A stretch of 64,000 nucleotides of DNA from Paracoccus aeridis (GCF_004923205.2 NZ_SELD02000001.1:1-64000); one strand, 5' to 3'. Shown: positions 1-9,540, counted from the stretch's first letter. The notes: a model not told the origin generated them from the sequence alone. Translations and numbers: made by a program.

Positions 1-31
1 GTGGGGCGGGCCGGGGTGGGGCGGGCAGGTG

Positions 32-1216
32 TCATCGGTAGGCCGCGGTCCCGTCCGGGGCTGCCGCATCCACGACGAGCCGGCCGGGGAACAGCATCTG
101 CGACCCCGCGCCGACCACGCGCTGGCCCGGCTGCAGCCCCGATTCCAGCAGGACGACCCCGTCCTCGAAGCGCTCGATCGCCACCGGCGCGATCGACACG
201 GTGTCGTCGTCGGCCACGACCCAGACCGCCGGGCCGGCGCCGTTCGCGGTCAGCGCGGTCCACGGCACCTGCATCCCGCTGCCGGCCGGCACCCTGATAT
301 CCCCCCGAACCGCCGCGCCCAGAAGCGCGGTGTCGGTCACGGCGTCGTCGATGGTCACCCTGACCTCCACCGATCCGGTTTCCGGGTTCACGAGCGGCGC
401 GACCTCGCTGACTGTCCCGACCATCCGGCGGTCGGGATAATCCAGCGGCTCCAGCGACACGTGGGCGCCGACCGCGTTGTCCAGAAGCGGCGAGTTCGGC
501 GTCTGGAACACCGCCTCGAGCCCCGACAGCACCGCAAGCGACATGACCGTCTGCGCCGGGCCGACGATCTGGCCGGGGTCCACGGCGCGTTCCGTCACGA
601 CCGCGTCCTGCGGCGCGCGCAGGACGGTGTCGGTGACCGCGCGCCGGGCCTGTTCCAGCGCGCTCGTGGCCTGCGCCACCGCGCCTTCGGCCGAGGACAG
701 CTGTTCGGCCGCGGCGTCGCGGGCGGCACTGGTGCCGACGCCACGTTCCAGCAGCGCCACCGCCCGCTCCGCCGCAAGGGAAGCCTGGTCGCGCACCGCT
801 TCGGCGCTGTCGAGCGAGGCCTGCGCCACCCGCCGCGCCTGTTCCTGCTGGACGGAATCGGTCCGCGCCAGCGGCTGGCCCTGCGAGACGCGGTCCCCTT
901 CGGCCGCCAGCACCTCGGTCACCCGTCCGCCCATGCGGAAGCTGACGTCGAGGCTGTCCCGCGCCTCGATCGCGCCGGTCAGGACGAAGTCCATGACGAC
1001 CGGAGCTTCGGTCACGGTGACGACCTCGACCCGCAGGGGGCCTGCCGCGCCGTCCGGCGCGGGCTGAGCTGCTTGCTGATCCGCGGGCCGGGGCTGGCCT
1101 GCGGGCTGCGTGGCTGCGTCCGCCGGTGGGGACGTCGCGGCCTGCGCCAGCGCAAGGGTCGGCAGGGCGGGGAAAACGGCCGCGGTCAGCACTGCGATGA
1201 GCGTCGGTATCTTCAC
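32..1216 (-). CDS. RND efflux periplasmic adaptor (HlyD/AcrA-type membrane fusion protein)
   Basis: Membrane fusion protein that would bridge an inner-membrane RND pump and an outer-membrane channel. The protein is 394 aa. It has a signal peptide (about residues 1-26, ending ALAQA), a Pro/Ala/Gln-rich linker, a lipoyl-like half domain around GGRVTEVLAAEGDRV, an Ala/Glu/Arg-rich coiled-coil hairpin and a beta-barrel with an APQDAVVTERAVDPGQIV segment. I chose the GTG start at 1216 because the signal peptide begins there and AGGAT lies upstream; an open frame continues to 1489 but looks noncoding. The pump gene would be expected downstream, beyond position 1, and is not in the window. An 11-bp repeat (GTGGGGCGGGC, at 1-11 and 16-26) lies just after the stop. 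Substrate unknown. Confidence 0.88.
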   Translation of the reverse strand: MKIPTLIAVLTAAVFPALPTLALAQAATSPPADAATQPAGQPRPADQQAAQPAPDGAAGPLRVEVVTVTEAPVVMDFVLTGAIEARDSLDVSFRMGGRVTEVLAAEGDRVSQGQPLARTDSVQQEQARRVAQASLDSAEAVRDQASLAAERAVALLERGVGTSAARDAAAEQLSSAEGAVAQATSALEQARRAVTDTVLRAPQDAVVTERAVDPGQIVGPAQTVMSLAVLSGLEAVFQTPNSPLLDNAVGAHVSLEPLDYPDRRMVGTVSEVAPLVNPETGSVEVRVTIDDAVTDTALLGAAVRGDIRVPAGSGMQVPWTALTANGAGPAVWVVADDDTVSIAPVAIERFEDGVVLLESGLQPGQRVVGAGSQMLFPGRLVVDAAAPDGTAAYR

Positions 1217-1314
1217 GGCGGCGATCCTGATCGGCAAACGCGGCAGAGTCAATCGGGGAGCCGCGAAACTGCCGCGACGTTGCGTCGCGAGCGCTGCATC
1301 GTGGCGGAAAGCCG

Positions 1315-1644
1315 CTATTCCATCGCGTCCAGCAGCGTCTCGCCGCTGCGGCTTTCGATCTCGATCACCCACAGGTCGCGGTCCTGCGCGCGCTCGCGGG
1401 CGATACGGGCGTCGATGTCGCGTTCCGGCCCCTCCAGCACGGCCCGCCACTGCCGCAGGTCGGTCTGGAAGTCCCATTCCCGCAGCCACAGCTGCGCCGT
1501 CCCGTCCAGCCGCGCCGACTTCACCGCGACTGCGCCCGCGGTGTCGTCGCCCCGGTGGATCACATAGGCCGGGATCGTCCGCTGTCCCAGCCGGGCGAGG
1601 TATGCCGCGACCCAGATCCCCGTCGCGAGCCGGGCCGCGCTCAT
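1315..1644 (-). CDS. DUF1491 family protein
   Basis: Small (109 aa) conserved alphaproteobacterial protein of unknown function. It has the family look: an N-terminal SAARLATGIWVAAYLARL segment, then R-x-I-P-A-Y-V-I-H-R-G-D and a WVIEIESRSGETLLDAME tail. The ATG overlaps the era stop by 4 nt (ATGA), so the two are probably translationally coupled. In relatives recO often follows in this cluster; here an unrelated efflux adaptor gene follows instead. Confidence 0.85.
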   Translation of the reverse strand: MSAARLATGIWVAAYLARLGQRTIPAYVIHRGDDTAGAVAVKSARLDGTAQLWLREWDFQTDLRQWRAVLEGPERDIDARIARERAQDRDLWVIEIESRSGETLLDAME

Positions 1645-2606
1645 CGGTCGGGATCGCCCTCGCGGAAGTCGAGGCCCATCTCGGTGTAGCGCTCCCGCTC
1701 CTCGAGCCAGTTCTCGCGCAGCTTCACCTGCAGGAACAGGTGGACGGGGCGGCCCATGAACTCCATCAGCTCGGCCCGCGCGGCCTGACCCACCGCCTTG
1801 ATCGTCTCGCCGCCCTTGCCCAGCACGATCCCCTTGTGGCCGGGGCGGGTGACGTAGACCAGCTGGTCGATCCGGGCGCTGCCGTCGGGCTGTTCCGCCC
1901 ACGCCTCGGTCTCGACCGTCAGCTGGTAGGGGATCTCCTCGTGCAGGCGCAGGGTCAGCTTCTCGCGCGTGATCTCGGCCGCGATCATCCGCATGGGCAG
2001 GTCGGCGATCTGGTCCTCGGGATAGAGCCACGGCCCCTCGGGCAGCGTCTGGGCCAGCCAGCCCAGCAGGTCGCCCGTGCCGTGGCCGCGCTCGGCCGAG
2101 ATCATGAAGGTGCGGGCGAAGTCGTATTCGCCGTTGAGCTTCTGGGACAGCGCCAGCAGGTCCTCGGCCTTCACGCGGTCGATCTTGTTGATCGCCAGCG
2201 CGACCGGGGTCCTGCCCGCGCGTTCGCGCAGGTCGGACAGGATCGCGGCGACGCCGTCGGTCAGGCCGCGATGCGCCTCGACCAACAGGACGATGATGTC
2301 GGCGTCGGCGGCCCCGCCCCATGCGGCGGCGACCATGCTGCGGTCCAGCCGGCGGCGCGGGCGGAAGATGCCGGGCGTGTCCACGAACACGACCTGCGCC
2401 TGCCCGTGCATGGCGATGCCGCGGATGCGGGCGCGGGTGGTCTGGACCTTGTGGGTGACGATGGACACCTTGGCGCCGACCATCCGGTTCAGGAGCGTGG
2501 ACTTGCCGGCGTTGGGTTCGCCGATCAGCGCCACGAACCCGGCGCGGGTGGGGCCTTGCGGCGTGATCTCGGGGGCGCTGTCGGGCGCGGGGGTGTCGTC
2601 GGTCAT
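1641..2606 (-). CDS. era: GTPase Era
   Basis: Essential GTPase that binds the 3' end of 16S rRNA and helps mature the 30S subunit. The protein is 321 aa, the family's usual length plus a short Asp/Pro-rich N-terminal extension. G1 is GEPNAGKST (about residues 29-37), G3 is DTPGI, G4 is NKID, and the C-terminal KH domain has GLGKGGETIK-like GxxG (seen as VLGKGGETIK). It lies in the lepB-rnc-era cluster. The start ATG overlaps the stop of a putative 36-codon ORF by 4 nt, and its own stop overlaps the DUF1491 start. Confidence 0.97.
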   Translation of the reverse strand: MTDDTPAPDSAPEITPQGPTRAGFVALIGEPNAGKSTLLNRMVGAKVSIVTHKVQTTRARIRGIAMHGQAQVVFVDTPGIFRPRRRLDRSMVAAAWGGAADADIIVLLVEAHRGLTDGVAAILSDLRERAGRTPVALAINKIDRVKAEDLLALSQKLNGEYDFARTFMISAERGHGTGDLLGWLAQTLPEGPWLYPEDQIADLPMRMIAAEITREKLTLRLHEEIPYQLTVETEAWAEQPDGSARIDQLVYVTRPGHKGIVLGKGGETIKAVGQAARAELMEFMGRPVHLFLQVKLRENWLEERERYTEMGLDFREGDPDR

Positions 2607-2713
2607 CTGCAGGTCCTCGGTCGTGCCGGGCCTTCGCGGTCCGCGGCGCGCGCGGCTTCCGGAAGATCGGCCTCAATCATCACTTGAAACGCAGCCAGGG
2701 CGCGCGCGTTCAT
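2603..2713 (-). CDS. Putative 36-aa ORF bridging rnc and era
   Basis: The gap between rnc and era is exactly filled by an open frame of 36 codons. Its ATG (2713) overlaps the rnc stop as ATGA and its TGA overlaps the era start as ATGA. The peptide begins [20 protein letters not shown] and ends in an Arg/Pro-rich tail. I recognise no family. It may be a coupling ORF that carries ribosomes from rnc to era, or chance in GC-rich DNA; see findings. Confidence 0.35.
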   Translation of the reverse strand: MNARALAAFQVMIEADLPEAARAADREGPARPRTCR

Positions 2714-3396
2714 TCGCCTTCGATGCTGTCCAGCAGCGCCTGAGCCGCGGCCTGTTCAATGCCGCGCTTGGTGCCGCTGCCCGACGCCTCGGCGGCGCGG
2801 CCGTCGTCCAGCACGGCGCGGATGCGGAACATGGGCGCGTGGTCGGGGCCGGAGCGGTCGATCACCTCGTAGCGCGGCGGCGGCATCCCCTGCGCCTGCG
2901 CCCATTCCTGCAGCGCGGTCTTGGGGTTGAAGGCCGCGGCCTCGGCCCCCGACAGGCGGTCGCCCCACAGCCGCAGGATCACCGCGCGCGCCGCCTCGAA
3001 CCCGGCGTCGAGGTAGACGGCGGCCAGCACCGCCTCCATCGCGTCGCCCAGAAGCGCGTCCTTGCGGCGGCCGCCGGTCTTCATCTCGGACCGGCCGAGC
3101 TTCAGGACGTCGCCCAGCCCCACCTCGCGCGCGACCTCGGCGCAGGTCTCGCCGCGCACCAGCGCGTTGTAGCGCGGGGCGAGCTGGCCTTCGGTCGCGG
3201 CGCGGTCCGCGGCCAGCAGCGCCTCGGCCATCACCAGCCCGAGGACGCGGTCGCCCAGAAACTCCAGCCGCTGGTTGTCGGGCCGGGTCGCGGTCGAGAG
3301 CGAGCCGTGGGTCAGCGCCCGCACCAGCAGGTCCGGCCGGGCGAAGTCGTGGCCCAGGCGGTCGCTGAAGGCGCGCAGGTCGGCTGCCAGCTTCAC
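2710..3396 (-). CDS. rnc: Ribonuclease III
   Basis: Double-strand-specific endoribonuclease that processes rRNA precursors and structured mRNAs. The protein is 228 aa, the normal family length. The catalytic RNase III signature [12 protein letters not shown] lies at about residues 43-54 (E45 and D49 being the metal ligands), and the second acidic set is in [17 protein letters not shown] double-stranded RNA-binding domain fills about residues 155-225, ending with the typical [13 protein letters not shown]. It starts 10 nt after the lepB stop, so lepB, rnc and era are probably co-transcribed. Confidence 0.97.
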   Translation of the reverse strand: MKLAADLRAFSDRLGHDFARPDLLVRALTHGSLSTATRPDNQRLEFLGDRVLGLVMAEALLAADRAATEGQLAPRYNALVRGETCAEVAREVGLGDVLKLGRSEMKTGGRRKDALLGDAMEAVLAAVYLDAGFEAARAVILRLWGDRLSGAEAAAFNPKTALQEWAQAQGMPPPRYEVIDRSGPDHAPMFRIRAVLDDGRAAEASGSGTKRGIEQAAAQALLDSIEGE

Positions 3397-3406
3397 CCGC
3401 GGCCCC

Positions 3407-4198
3407 TCAGTTCACCGCCTTGAAGAAGCGATCGGCCCGCCAGGTCCAGAAATACAGAAGCGACGACCCGGCGGACGAGAACATGATCCGGTCGGCCCGG
3501 CCGATCAGGTATTCCGCCGGCACCATCCCGAGCCCGCCGGTCACGGCCGGGAAGCGGCTGTCTTCCGAGTTGTCGCGGTTGTCGCCCATGAAGAAGTAGT
3601 TGCCGGGCGGCACGGTGTAGACGGGCGTGTTGTCCGCGACCCAGTCGTCGCTGATGTTCAGGATCTCGTGCGACGGGCCGCCCGGCAGCGTCTCGCGCGC
3701 GCGGGGCTTCAGGCAGTCGCCGCCTTCGGGCACCGGGTCGTTGGCGCAGCGCGGCACGTTGGCCTGCGGACCCTGCGGCAGCTTCGGCTCGGAGAAGGTG
3801 CCGTCGGGGGTCTGCACGGCCTGCTCGCCGTTGAGATACAGCACGCCGTCCCGCATCTGGATCGTGTCGCCGGGCAGGCCGATCAGCCGCTTGATGAAGT
3901 CCACGCCCGCCGTCGGATGGCGGAACACGACGACGTCGCCGCGTTCGGGCTCGGTCGCGAGGATGCGGCCCGAAATCGGGCAGACGCTGAACGGGCAGGA
4001 ATGGCGGGAATAGCCGTAGGCCATCTTGTTGACGAACAGGAAGTCGCCGATCAGCAGCGTGCTCTTCATCGACTCCGACGGGATCCAGAACGGCTGGAAG
4101 AACAGGGTGCGGAACACGGCGGCGATGACGAGGGCCCAGAACACCGTCTTGACGGTCTCCCACAGTCCCTCTTCGCGTTTCGCGGTCTTGCGTGCCAT
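3407..4198 (-). CDS. lepB: Signal peptidase I
   Basis: Inner-membrane serine protease that removes signal peptides from exported proteins. The protein is 263 aa with one N-terminal membrane segment (about residues 15-33). The nucleophile is in PSESM (S43), the general base Lys is in [11 protein letters not shown] (K103), and [12 protein letters not shown] is the conserved box III. Two Cys pairs in the periplasmic part (SCPFSVC; RCAN...GGDC) could form disulfides. In relatives acpS lies just upstream; here an ABC exporter gene does, consistent with a rearrangement whose edge falls at 4199-4282. Confidence 0.97.
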   Translation of the reverse strand: MARKTAKREEGLWETVKTVFWALVIAAVFRTLFFQPFWIPSESMKSTLLIGDFLFVNKMAYGYSRHSCPFSVCPISGRILATEPERGDVVVFRHPTAGVDFIKRLIGLPGDTIQMRDGVLYLNGEQAVQTPDGTFSEPKLPQGPQANVPRCANDPVPEGGDCLKPRARETLPGGPSHEILNISDDWVADNTPVYTVPPGNYFFMGDNRDNSEDSRFPAVTGGLGMVPAEYLIGRADRIMFSSAGSSLLYFWTWRADRFFKAVN

Positions 4199-4282
4199 CC
4201 TGTCCCCGAGCCGTCTGTGCGTGTCGGGCGTTCATGGTGCGCGGCGGGCCGGAAAGTCAAGGCGCGGCCGGGCGGGGCGGCG

Positions 4283-6142
4283 TCACTCGGCCGCGGCCTG
4301 ATCGGCGCCGAGGAATCCGCCCGACTGCCGGTTCCACAGCCGCGCATAAAGCCCGTCGCGGTCCAGAAGCTGGGCGTGGGTGCCCATTTCCACGATCCGC
4401 CCCGCGTCCAGCACCACGAGCCGGTCCATCGCGGCGATGGTGGACAGCCGGTGGGCGATGGCGATCACGGTCTTGCCGCGCATCAGCCGTTCCAGCTGGG
4501 TCTGGATCGCGGCCTCGACCTCGCTGTCGAGCGCGCTCGTCGCCTCGTCCAGCACCAGGATCGGCGCGTTCTTCAGGGCGACGCGGGCGATCGCGATGCG
4601 CTGGCGCTGCCCGCCCGACAGCTTGACCCCGCGCTCGCCCACATGCGCCTCCAGCCCGCTGCGGCCCTGGGTGTCGCGCAGGGCGGGGATGAACTCGCGC
4701 GCTTCGGCCAACTCGGTCGCGGCGGCGATCTCGGCCTCGGTCGCGTCGGGGCGGCCATAGGCGATGTTCTCGCGCACGGAACGGTGCAGCAGGCTGCTGT
4801 CCTGGGTGACGACGCCGATGGCGGCGCGCAGGCTTTCCTGCGTGACCTTCGAGATGTCCTGCCCGTCGATCAGGATGCGCCCGCTTTCGACGTCGTGGAA
4901 GCGCAGGAGCAGGTTCACCAGCGTGGACTTGCCCGCCCCCGATCGCCCGACGAGGCCGATCCGCTCGCCCGGCGCGATGTCGAGCGTGAGGTCGTCCAGC
5001 ACCGCCATCCGCGGCCCCTCGCCCTCGCCGCCATAGCTGAAGGTCACGCCGCGGAAGCTGACCGCGCCGGGGCCGGGCTGCAGCGGCCTGGCGTCGGGCG
5101 CGTCGCTGACGACGCGGGGCAGGGCGAGGCTGCCGATGCCGTCGCGCACCGTCCCGATGTTCTCGAACAGCGCCGCGAATTCCCAGGTGATCCAGTGGCT
5201 CATCGCGTTCATCCGCATGGCCAGCGGCACCGCGACGGCGGCCGCGCCGATCGCCGCCTGCCCGTTCAGCCACAGCCAGAGGCTGAGCGCCGTGACCGAG
5301 CCCACGAGCGCCATGTTGAGGATCGTCAGCGTGATGTCGTTCACCGCCGACAGCCGCATCTGCCGGTAGACGGTCCGGAGAAAGTCGTCCATCGACTCGC
5401 GCGCGTAGGATTCCTCGCGCGCGGAATGGCTGAAGAGCTTCACCGTCGCGATGTTGGTGTAGGCGTCGGCGACGCGGCCGGTCATGCCCGCACGCGCGCC
5501 CGCCTGCGCCTCGGCCGCGCGGCCGAGGCGGGGGATGACGAACGACAGAAGGATCGCGTAGCCGATCCCCCAGGCGAGGAACGGCAGCGCCAGCAGGCCG
5601 TCCTGCTGCGCGGCCACGAACAGCGCGCCCGCGAAATAGACGACGACATAGACCGCGACGTCCATGATCTTCATCGCGACCTCGCGCACGGCGAGCGAGG
5701 TCTGCATCAGCTTGGTGGCGATCCGGCCCGAGAACTCGTCCTGGAAGTAGCTGATCGACTGCCTGAGCAGGTAGCGGTGCGCCTGCCAGCGGATGCGCTG
5801 GGGAAAGTTGCCCAGCAGCGTCTGGTGCATGATGAGCGTGCTGAGGATGCTCATGCCCGGCAGGACCAGCAGCAGCACCACGGCCATCGCGGCGAGCCGC
5901 CGCCCCTCGGCCGCCATGAAGGTGGCGGGGTCGCTGTCGGCGAGCCGGTTCACCAGCTCGCCCAGATAGCCGAACAGCGCGACCTCGGCCGCCGCGATCA
6001 GCCCCGAGAGGACCCCCAGCGCCGCGAGCCAGCCGATCGTCCCGCGCGAATAATGCAGCACGAAGCCCCACAGTCGCCGGGGCGGCATCTGCGGGCGGTC
6101 CTGCGGATAGGGGTCTATCCGGCTTTCGAACCAGCGGAACAT
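4283..6142 (-). CDS. ABC transporter, exporter type (fused membrane and ATPase domains)
   Basis: Half-transporter of the MsbA/multidrug exporter class, 619 aa. Six membrane helices lie in about residues 30-330. The ATPase domain has Walker A GRSGAGKST (about 402), signature LSGGQRQRIAIAR (about 509), Walker B ILVLDEATSALD (about 532) and H-loop AHRLSTI. It would work as a homodimer exporting lipid or drug-like molecules; the substrate cannot be told. I chose the ATG at 6142 because GAGGAT lies 6-8 nt upstream and the family start is there, although the frame is open further upstream. It reads toward lepB and may now drive it. Confidence 0.93.
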   Translation of the reverse strand: MFRWFESRIDPYPQDRPQMPPRRLWGFVLHYSRGTIGWLAALGVLSGLIAAAEVALFGYLGELVNRLADSDPATFMAAEGRRLAAMAVVLLLVLPGMSILSTLIMHQTLLGNFPQRIRWQAHRYLLRQSISYFQDEFSGRIATKLMQTSLAVREVAMKIMDVAVYVVVYFAGALFVAAQQDGLLALPFLAWGIGYAILLSFVIPRLGRAAEAQAGARAGMTGRVADAYTNIATVKLFSHSAREESYARESMDDFLRTVYRQMRLSAVNDITLTILNMALVGSVTALSLWLWLNGQAAIGAAAVAVPLAMRMNAMSHWITWEFAALFENIGTVRDGIGSLALPRVVSDAPDARPLQPGPGAVSFRGVTFSYGGEGEGPRMAVLDDLTLDIAPGERIGLVGRSGAGKSTLVNLLLRFHDVESGRILIDGQDISKVTQESLRAAIGVVTQDSSLLHRSVRENIAYGRPDATEAEIAAATELAEAREFIPALRDTQGRSGLEAHVGERGVKLSGGQRQRIAIARVALKNAPILVLDEATSALDSEVEAAIQTQLERLMRGKTVIAIAHRLSTIAAMDRLVVLDAGRIVEMGTHAQLLDRDGLYARLWNRQSGGFLGADQAAAE

Positions 6143-6222
6143 GGGATCCTCGGCTGTGACCGGGCGGTGACCGGCCCTGGGATGGCTTGTGGGGAGGGCG
6201 TTGGTGCCCGCTGCGCCCGACC

Positions 6223-6252
6223 GAGTCAAGCGCGTGCGAGTCAAGCGCGTGG
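6223..6252. repeat. 15-bp direct tandem repeat
   Basis: Two adjacent copies of GAGTCAAGCGCGTG followed by C or G (6223-6237 and 6238-6252). They sit between the divergent ABC exporter and DUF892 genes, about 30 bp upstream of the candidate stress promoter. They could be a paired protein-binding site or a simple slippage duplication. Confidence 0.7.
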
Positions 6253-6281
6253 CCTGCGCCGAGGTTCCGCGCATCCCGCCC

Positions 6282-6306
6282 GGAACGACTGCCACGCCGC
6301 CGCGTT
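6282..6306 (+). promoter_or_regulatory. EcfG-type (general stress sigma) promoter candidate
   Basis: GGAAC at 6282-6286, a 16-nt spacer and CGTT at 6303-6306 match exactly the known EcfG promoter consensus GGAAC-N16/17-CGTT. The start codon of the DUF892 gene is 44 nt downstream. It is one of three exact matches in the window, all upstream of small stress-type genes. Whether this organism encodes EcfG is not visible here. Confidence 0.6.
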
Positions 6307-6349
6307 GGGCGGCGACGCAACCGTTTCGCACAGGAGCAAAGCGAACCCG

Positions 6350-6850
6350 ATGGCGACGATCAAGAACCTCCAGGACCTCTACCTCGACGGGATCAAGGAC
6401 CTCTACAGCGCCTGCAAGCAGTCGATTCCCGTGACCGAGGAGATGGCGGCAGCGGCCAAGAACGCCGACCTGAAAAGCGCGCTGGAAGCCAGCGTCAAGG
6501 GCACCCGCGAGGGGATGGCCTCGATGGAGAAGCTCGCGCGTGCCCACAACGAGGATCCGTCCGGCGAGCACTGCAAGGGGATGGAGGGGCTGGTCGCCGA
6601 GGCGCGCAAGCACGCGCTGGAAGCCGGGTTCGAGGATGACGACACCCAGGACGCGGCGATCATCGCCCAGTACCAGCGCCTCGCACACTATGCGATCACG
6701 GGCTACGGCACGCTGAAGGCCTGGGCCAAGCGGCTCGACTTCAAGGACGACGTGAAGGTGCTGGATGACGCGACCGCCTCGACCTACGAGGGCGACGAGA
6801 CGATGACGAAGATCGCCGTCAAGGGCGGGGTCAACAAGGCCGCCATGTAA
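6350..6850 (+). CDS. DUF892 (YciE/YciF-like) ferritin-like protein
   Basis: 166-aa four-helix-bundle protein of the YciE/YciF family, which is stress-induced in other bacteria; its exact role is unknown. It starts MATIKNLQDLYLDGIKDLYSA, as in the family, with Glu/His residues along the helices (GTREGM, HCKGMEG, QYQRLAHYAITGYGTL) at places where ferritin-like proteins bind a di-metal centre. AGGAG lies 14 nt before the ATG. It has its own candidate EcfG-type promoter and a strong terminator, so it is probably a single-gene stress unit. Confidence 0.92.
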   Translation: MATIKNLQDLYLDGIKDLYSACKQSIPVTEEMAAAAKNADLKSALEASVKGTREGMASMEKLARAHNEDPSGEHCKGMEGLVAEARKHALEAGFEDDDTQDAAIIAQYQRLAHYAITGYGTLKAWAKRLDFKDDVKVLDDATASTYEGDETMTKIAVKGGVNKAAM

Positions 6851-6871
6851 GGCCGGCCTTGGGGGAAGCAG

Positions 6872-6904
6872 GGCGCGCCGGGAACGGCGCGCCTTTCCTT
6901 GTTT
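6872..6904 (+). terminator. Rho-independent terminator after the DUF892 gene
   Basis: Perfect 9-bp stem GGCGCGCCG / CGGCGCGCC around the tetraloop GGAA, followed by TTTCCTTGTTT. It lies 22 nt after the stop codon. Confidence 0.85.
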
Positions 6905-6922
6905 CAAGGACAGGGTTCCTGG

Positions 6923-7330
6923 TCACAGGTGCCGGGTCTCGGCCGCCTCGGACCACCAGTCGTCGCGGGCGCCGTCGGCGTACCAGACGGGTGCGGCGAC
7001 CAGCTCCTCCTCGGGCACGTCGTCAAGCGCAGACACGCAGACCTGCGCGATCCGGCCGCCCATTGCCTCGATATCGCCGGTGGTCCAGAGCCGCGTGCCG
7101 CAGCGGGGGCAGAAAACGTGGTGCAGGTCCGCGTCGTCCTTGCGCGGCGTTTCCGCCAGCACGTCCGCACCGCGCGTGATCCGCAGCCCGTCGGGGTCGG
7201 GCAGCCGCATCTCCCAGCAACGCATCTTGCGGCAGAACGAGCAGTTGCAGCGCATCGTGCCCTCTGCGAGATCGCCGTCCGCCTCGAACGCGACGGCACC
7301 GCAGAAACAGCTGCCGTGATAGGTCTTCAT
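6923..7330 (-). CDS. GFA-family (CENP-V/GFA) zinc protein
   Basis: 135-aa protein of the family named after glutathione-dependent formaldehyde-activating enzyme; most members have no proven activity. Zinc-binding cysteines are seen in SCFCGAV, CNCSFC and FCPRCGTRL, and the C-terminus WSEAAETRHL is typical. It looks intact. Its ATG overlaps the stop of the upstream VOC pseudogene by 4 nt, so it once formed a two-gene operon with it. Expression may now depend on whatever drives the broken gene. Confidence 0.9.
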   Translation of the reverse strand: MKTYHGSCFCGAVAFEADGDLAEGTMRCNCSFCRKMRCWEMRLPDPDGLRITRGADVLAETPRKDDADLHHVFCPRCGTRLWTTGDIEAMGGRIAQVCVSALDDVPEEELVAAPVWYADGARDDWWSEAAETRHL

Positions 7331-7704
7331 GCCGCCACCACGCGGTCCGGGCAGGCTTTTGTCGCGACGTGGAACACCGCTTCGTTGTCGTGGTCGGGGT
7401 CGAGAACGAACGCGCGCCTCGTCTGCGCGCCCGCCCGCCGCCAGCGCGGCTGCGTGGAATAGCCGAACCCGGCCCGGCCCTTCGCGGCGAACGCAACCTG
7501 GGCTCCGCCGGGCGCGGAACCGGCACGGCCGGCTCGGGAAACCGGCTTGTTGTGCGGGCCATCACCGAGATGGCCGCAACGGTCGCCGGTGATGTGGTGT
7601 GTCACTGCTGTCGGAAAGATCGTCTTGAGCGGCGTGGGGGCCGTGTCATGGAACGCCCGCGGCGCGTCCCTCTCCGCGATGCGTAGTCCGATATCGTCGA
7701 TCAT
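7327..7704 (-). pseudogene. Broken VOC (glyoxalase/dioxygenase superfamily) gene
   Basis: The open frame starts MIDDIGLRIAERDAPRAFHD, close to the VOC family's MIDHIGLRV-type start, and ends with RAFVLDPDHDNEAVFH, matching the C-terminal FVLDPDGHNIEAV motif. Between them the expected FHAAALAAGGR segment lies in a different frame (reading LFHAAALAAGGR around 7430-7465), and about 15-17 residues that normally follow are missing. I infer two compensating frameshifts and a short deletion. The frame stays open by chance, so an automatic annotation would call it intact. Confidence 0.6.
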
Positions 7705-8160
7705 GCCTGCTCCTTCGGGTTGTCGGTCAGCCCGGCGATCCTAGCGCGGGCTGCTGACAGTTGACGGCAGCATGCCGCTGTCGGGCGTGCCGCAGATACA
7801 GCTGGACGACACGCTCGGCCTTTGCCGGACTCTCGGCGGGATCGGCCCTGCGACGTTTGCAAGTGGCTGTCGGACGGGGCCGCCCCGTACCGCGTCACGC
7901 GTTCAGGGAAGCAGGTTTCTTTACCCGTGCAGGCGATGGAGTTTGCCGAGTTGTTAGCCTGGCCGCTCTGATCAGCGGCTGCGGCTCGGCCGGACAATCA
8001 TGGCGCACCAATCCGACGTTCGGACGGCGTTCAGGACGGGCCAAGGTGTCGGGTAGAGGGCTCCGCCCGGGCGCCGTCGCGCAGCTGTTCAGCCTTGGCA
8101 CTTCAGCGGGCGGGGTGCAGGGCTGCGGGAGGCAGTTGAGGGGCGCAGGGCTGCTGTCTC
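7705..8160. other. 456-bp stretch with no convincing gene
   Basis: No open frame here has a believable start, ribosome site and family match on either strand. The base composition looks less GC-rich than in flanking genes. One plus-strand frame (about 7765-7974) reads protein-like near its end (CDVCKWLSDGAAPYRVTRSG) but has an in-frame stop just upstream and no start, so it could be a remnant. With the adjacent VOC pseudogene this looks like a decaying region. Confidence 0.5.
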
Positions 8161-8192
8161 AAAGAAAAAGCCCGCCCCTTCCGGGACGGGCC
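8161..8192 (-). terminator. Rho-independent terminator of tuf
   Basis: Read on the minus strand: AAAGGCCCGTCCCGGAAGGG, then GCGGGC and TTTTTCTTT. The stem GCCCGTCCC/GGGGCGGGC has one mismatch and a GGAA loop. It lies about 115 nt after the tuf stop. Confidence 0.85.
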
Positions 8193-8261
8193 TTTCACCT
8201 CGATATCCGTTGCCGGATCACCTGGTGAGATGTCGTGGCGGGGGGGAGCCCCCGCCGTCAT

Positions 8262-8305
8262 CACGTGATGATCTTCGACACTCGGTCCTCGCGTCGGATC
8301 ACCGC

Positions 8306-8326
<21 letters not shown>
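8262..8326. repeat. Duplicated 3' end of tuf (18 of 20 bp)
   Basis: The last codons and stop of tuf (8307-8326 on the plus strand, coding VSKIIA-stop) are repeated 45 bp downstream at 8262-8281, where the same frame reads VSKIIT-stop. It may be the footprint of a duplication or of recombination with another tuf copy. Confidence 0.7.
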
Positions 8327-9481
<1,155 letters not shown>

Positions 9482-9540
9482 CATGGCCTCCTGGTGACGG
9501 GCGGCGGCGACTCCGCCCCCTCGAAGAAACATCGCCGCGA

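Noticed and set aside
1217..1489. Upstream extension of the efflux adaptor to 1489
   Set aside because: The extra 91 residues are Arg/Pro-rich without similarity and would bury the signal peptide.
3922..3945. GGAAC followed by CGTT within lepB
   Set aside because: The spacer is 15 nt, not 16 or 17, and it lies inside a gene and does not point to a start codon.
3275..6850. Very long plus-strand open frame (over 1,100 codons) opposite lepB and the ABC exporter
   Set aside because: Its sequence is Arg/His/Gln-rich and matches no family; only the last part is real (the DUF892 gene). Long antisense frames are expected at this GC content.
8193..8305. tRNA gene next to tuf
   Set aside because: tuf often has tRNA neighbours, but no cloverleaf, T-loop (GTTCRANNC) or CCA end is seen; the hairpin CGGGGGGGAGCCCCCG is too short.
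6350..8305. Genomic island or prophage around the decayed region
   Set aside because: No integrase, transposase, tRNA site or terminal repeats are visible; simple gene decay explains it better.
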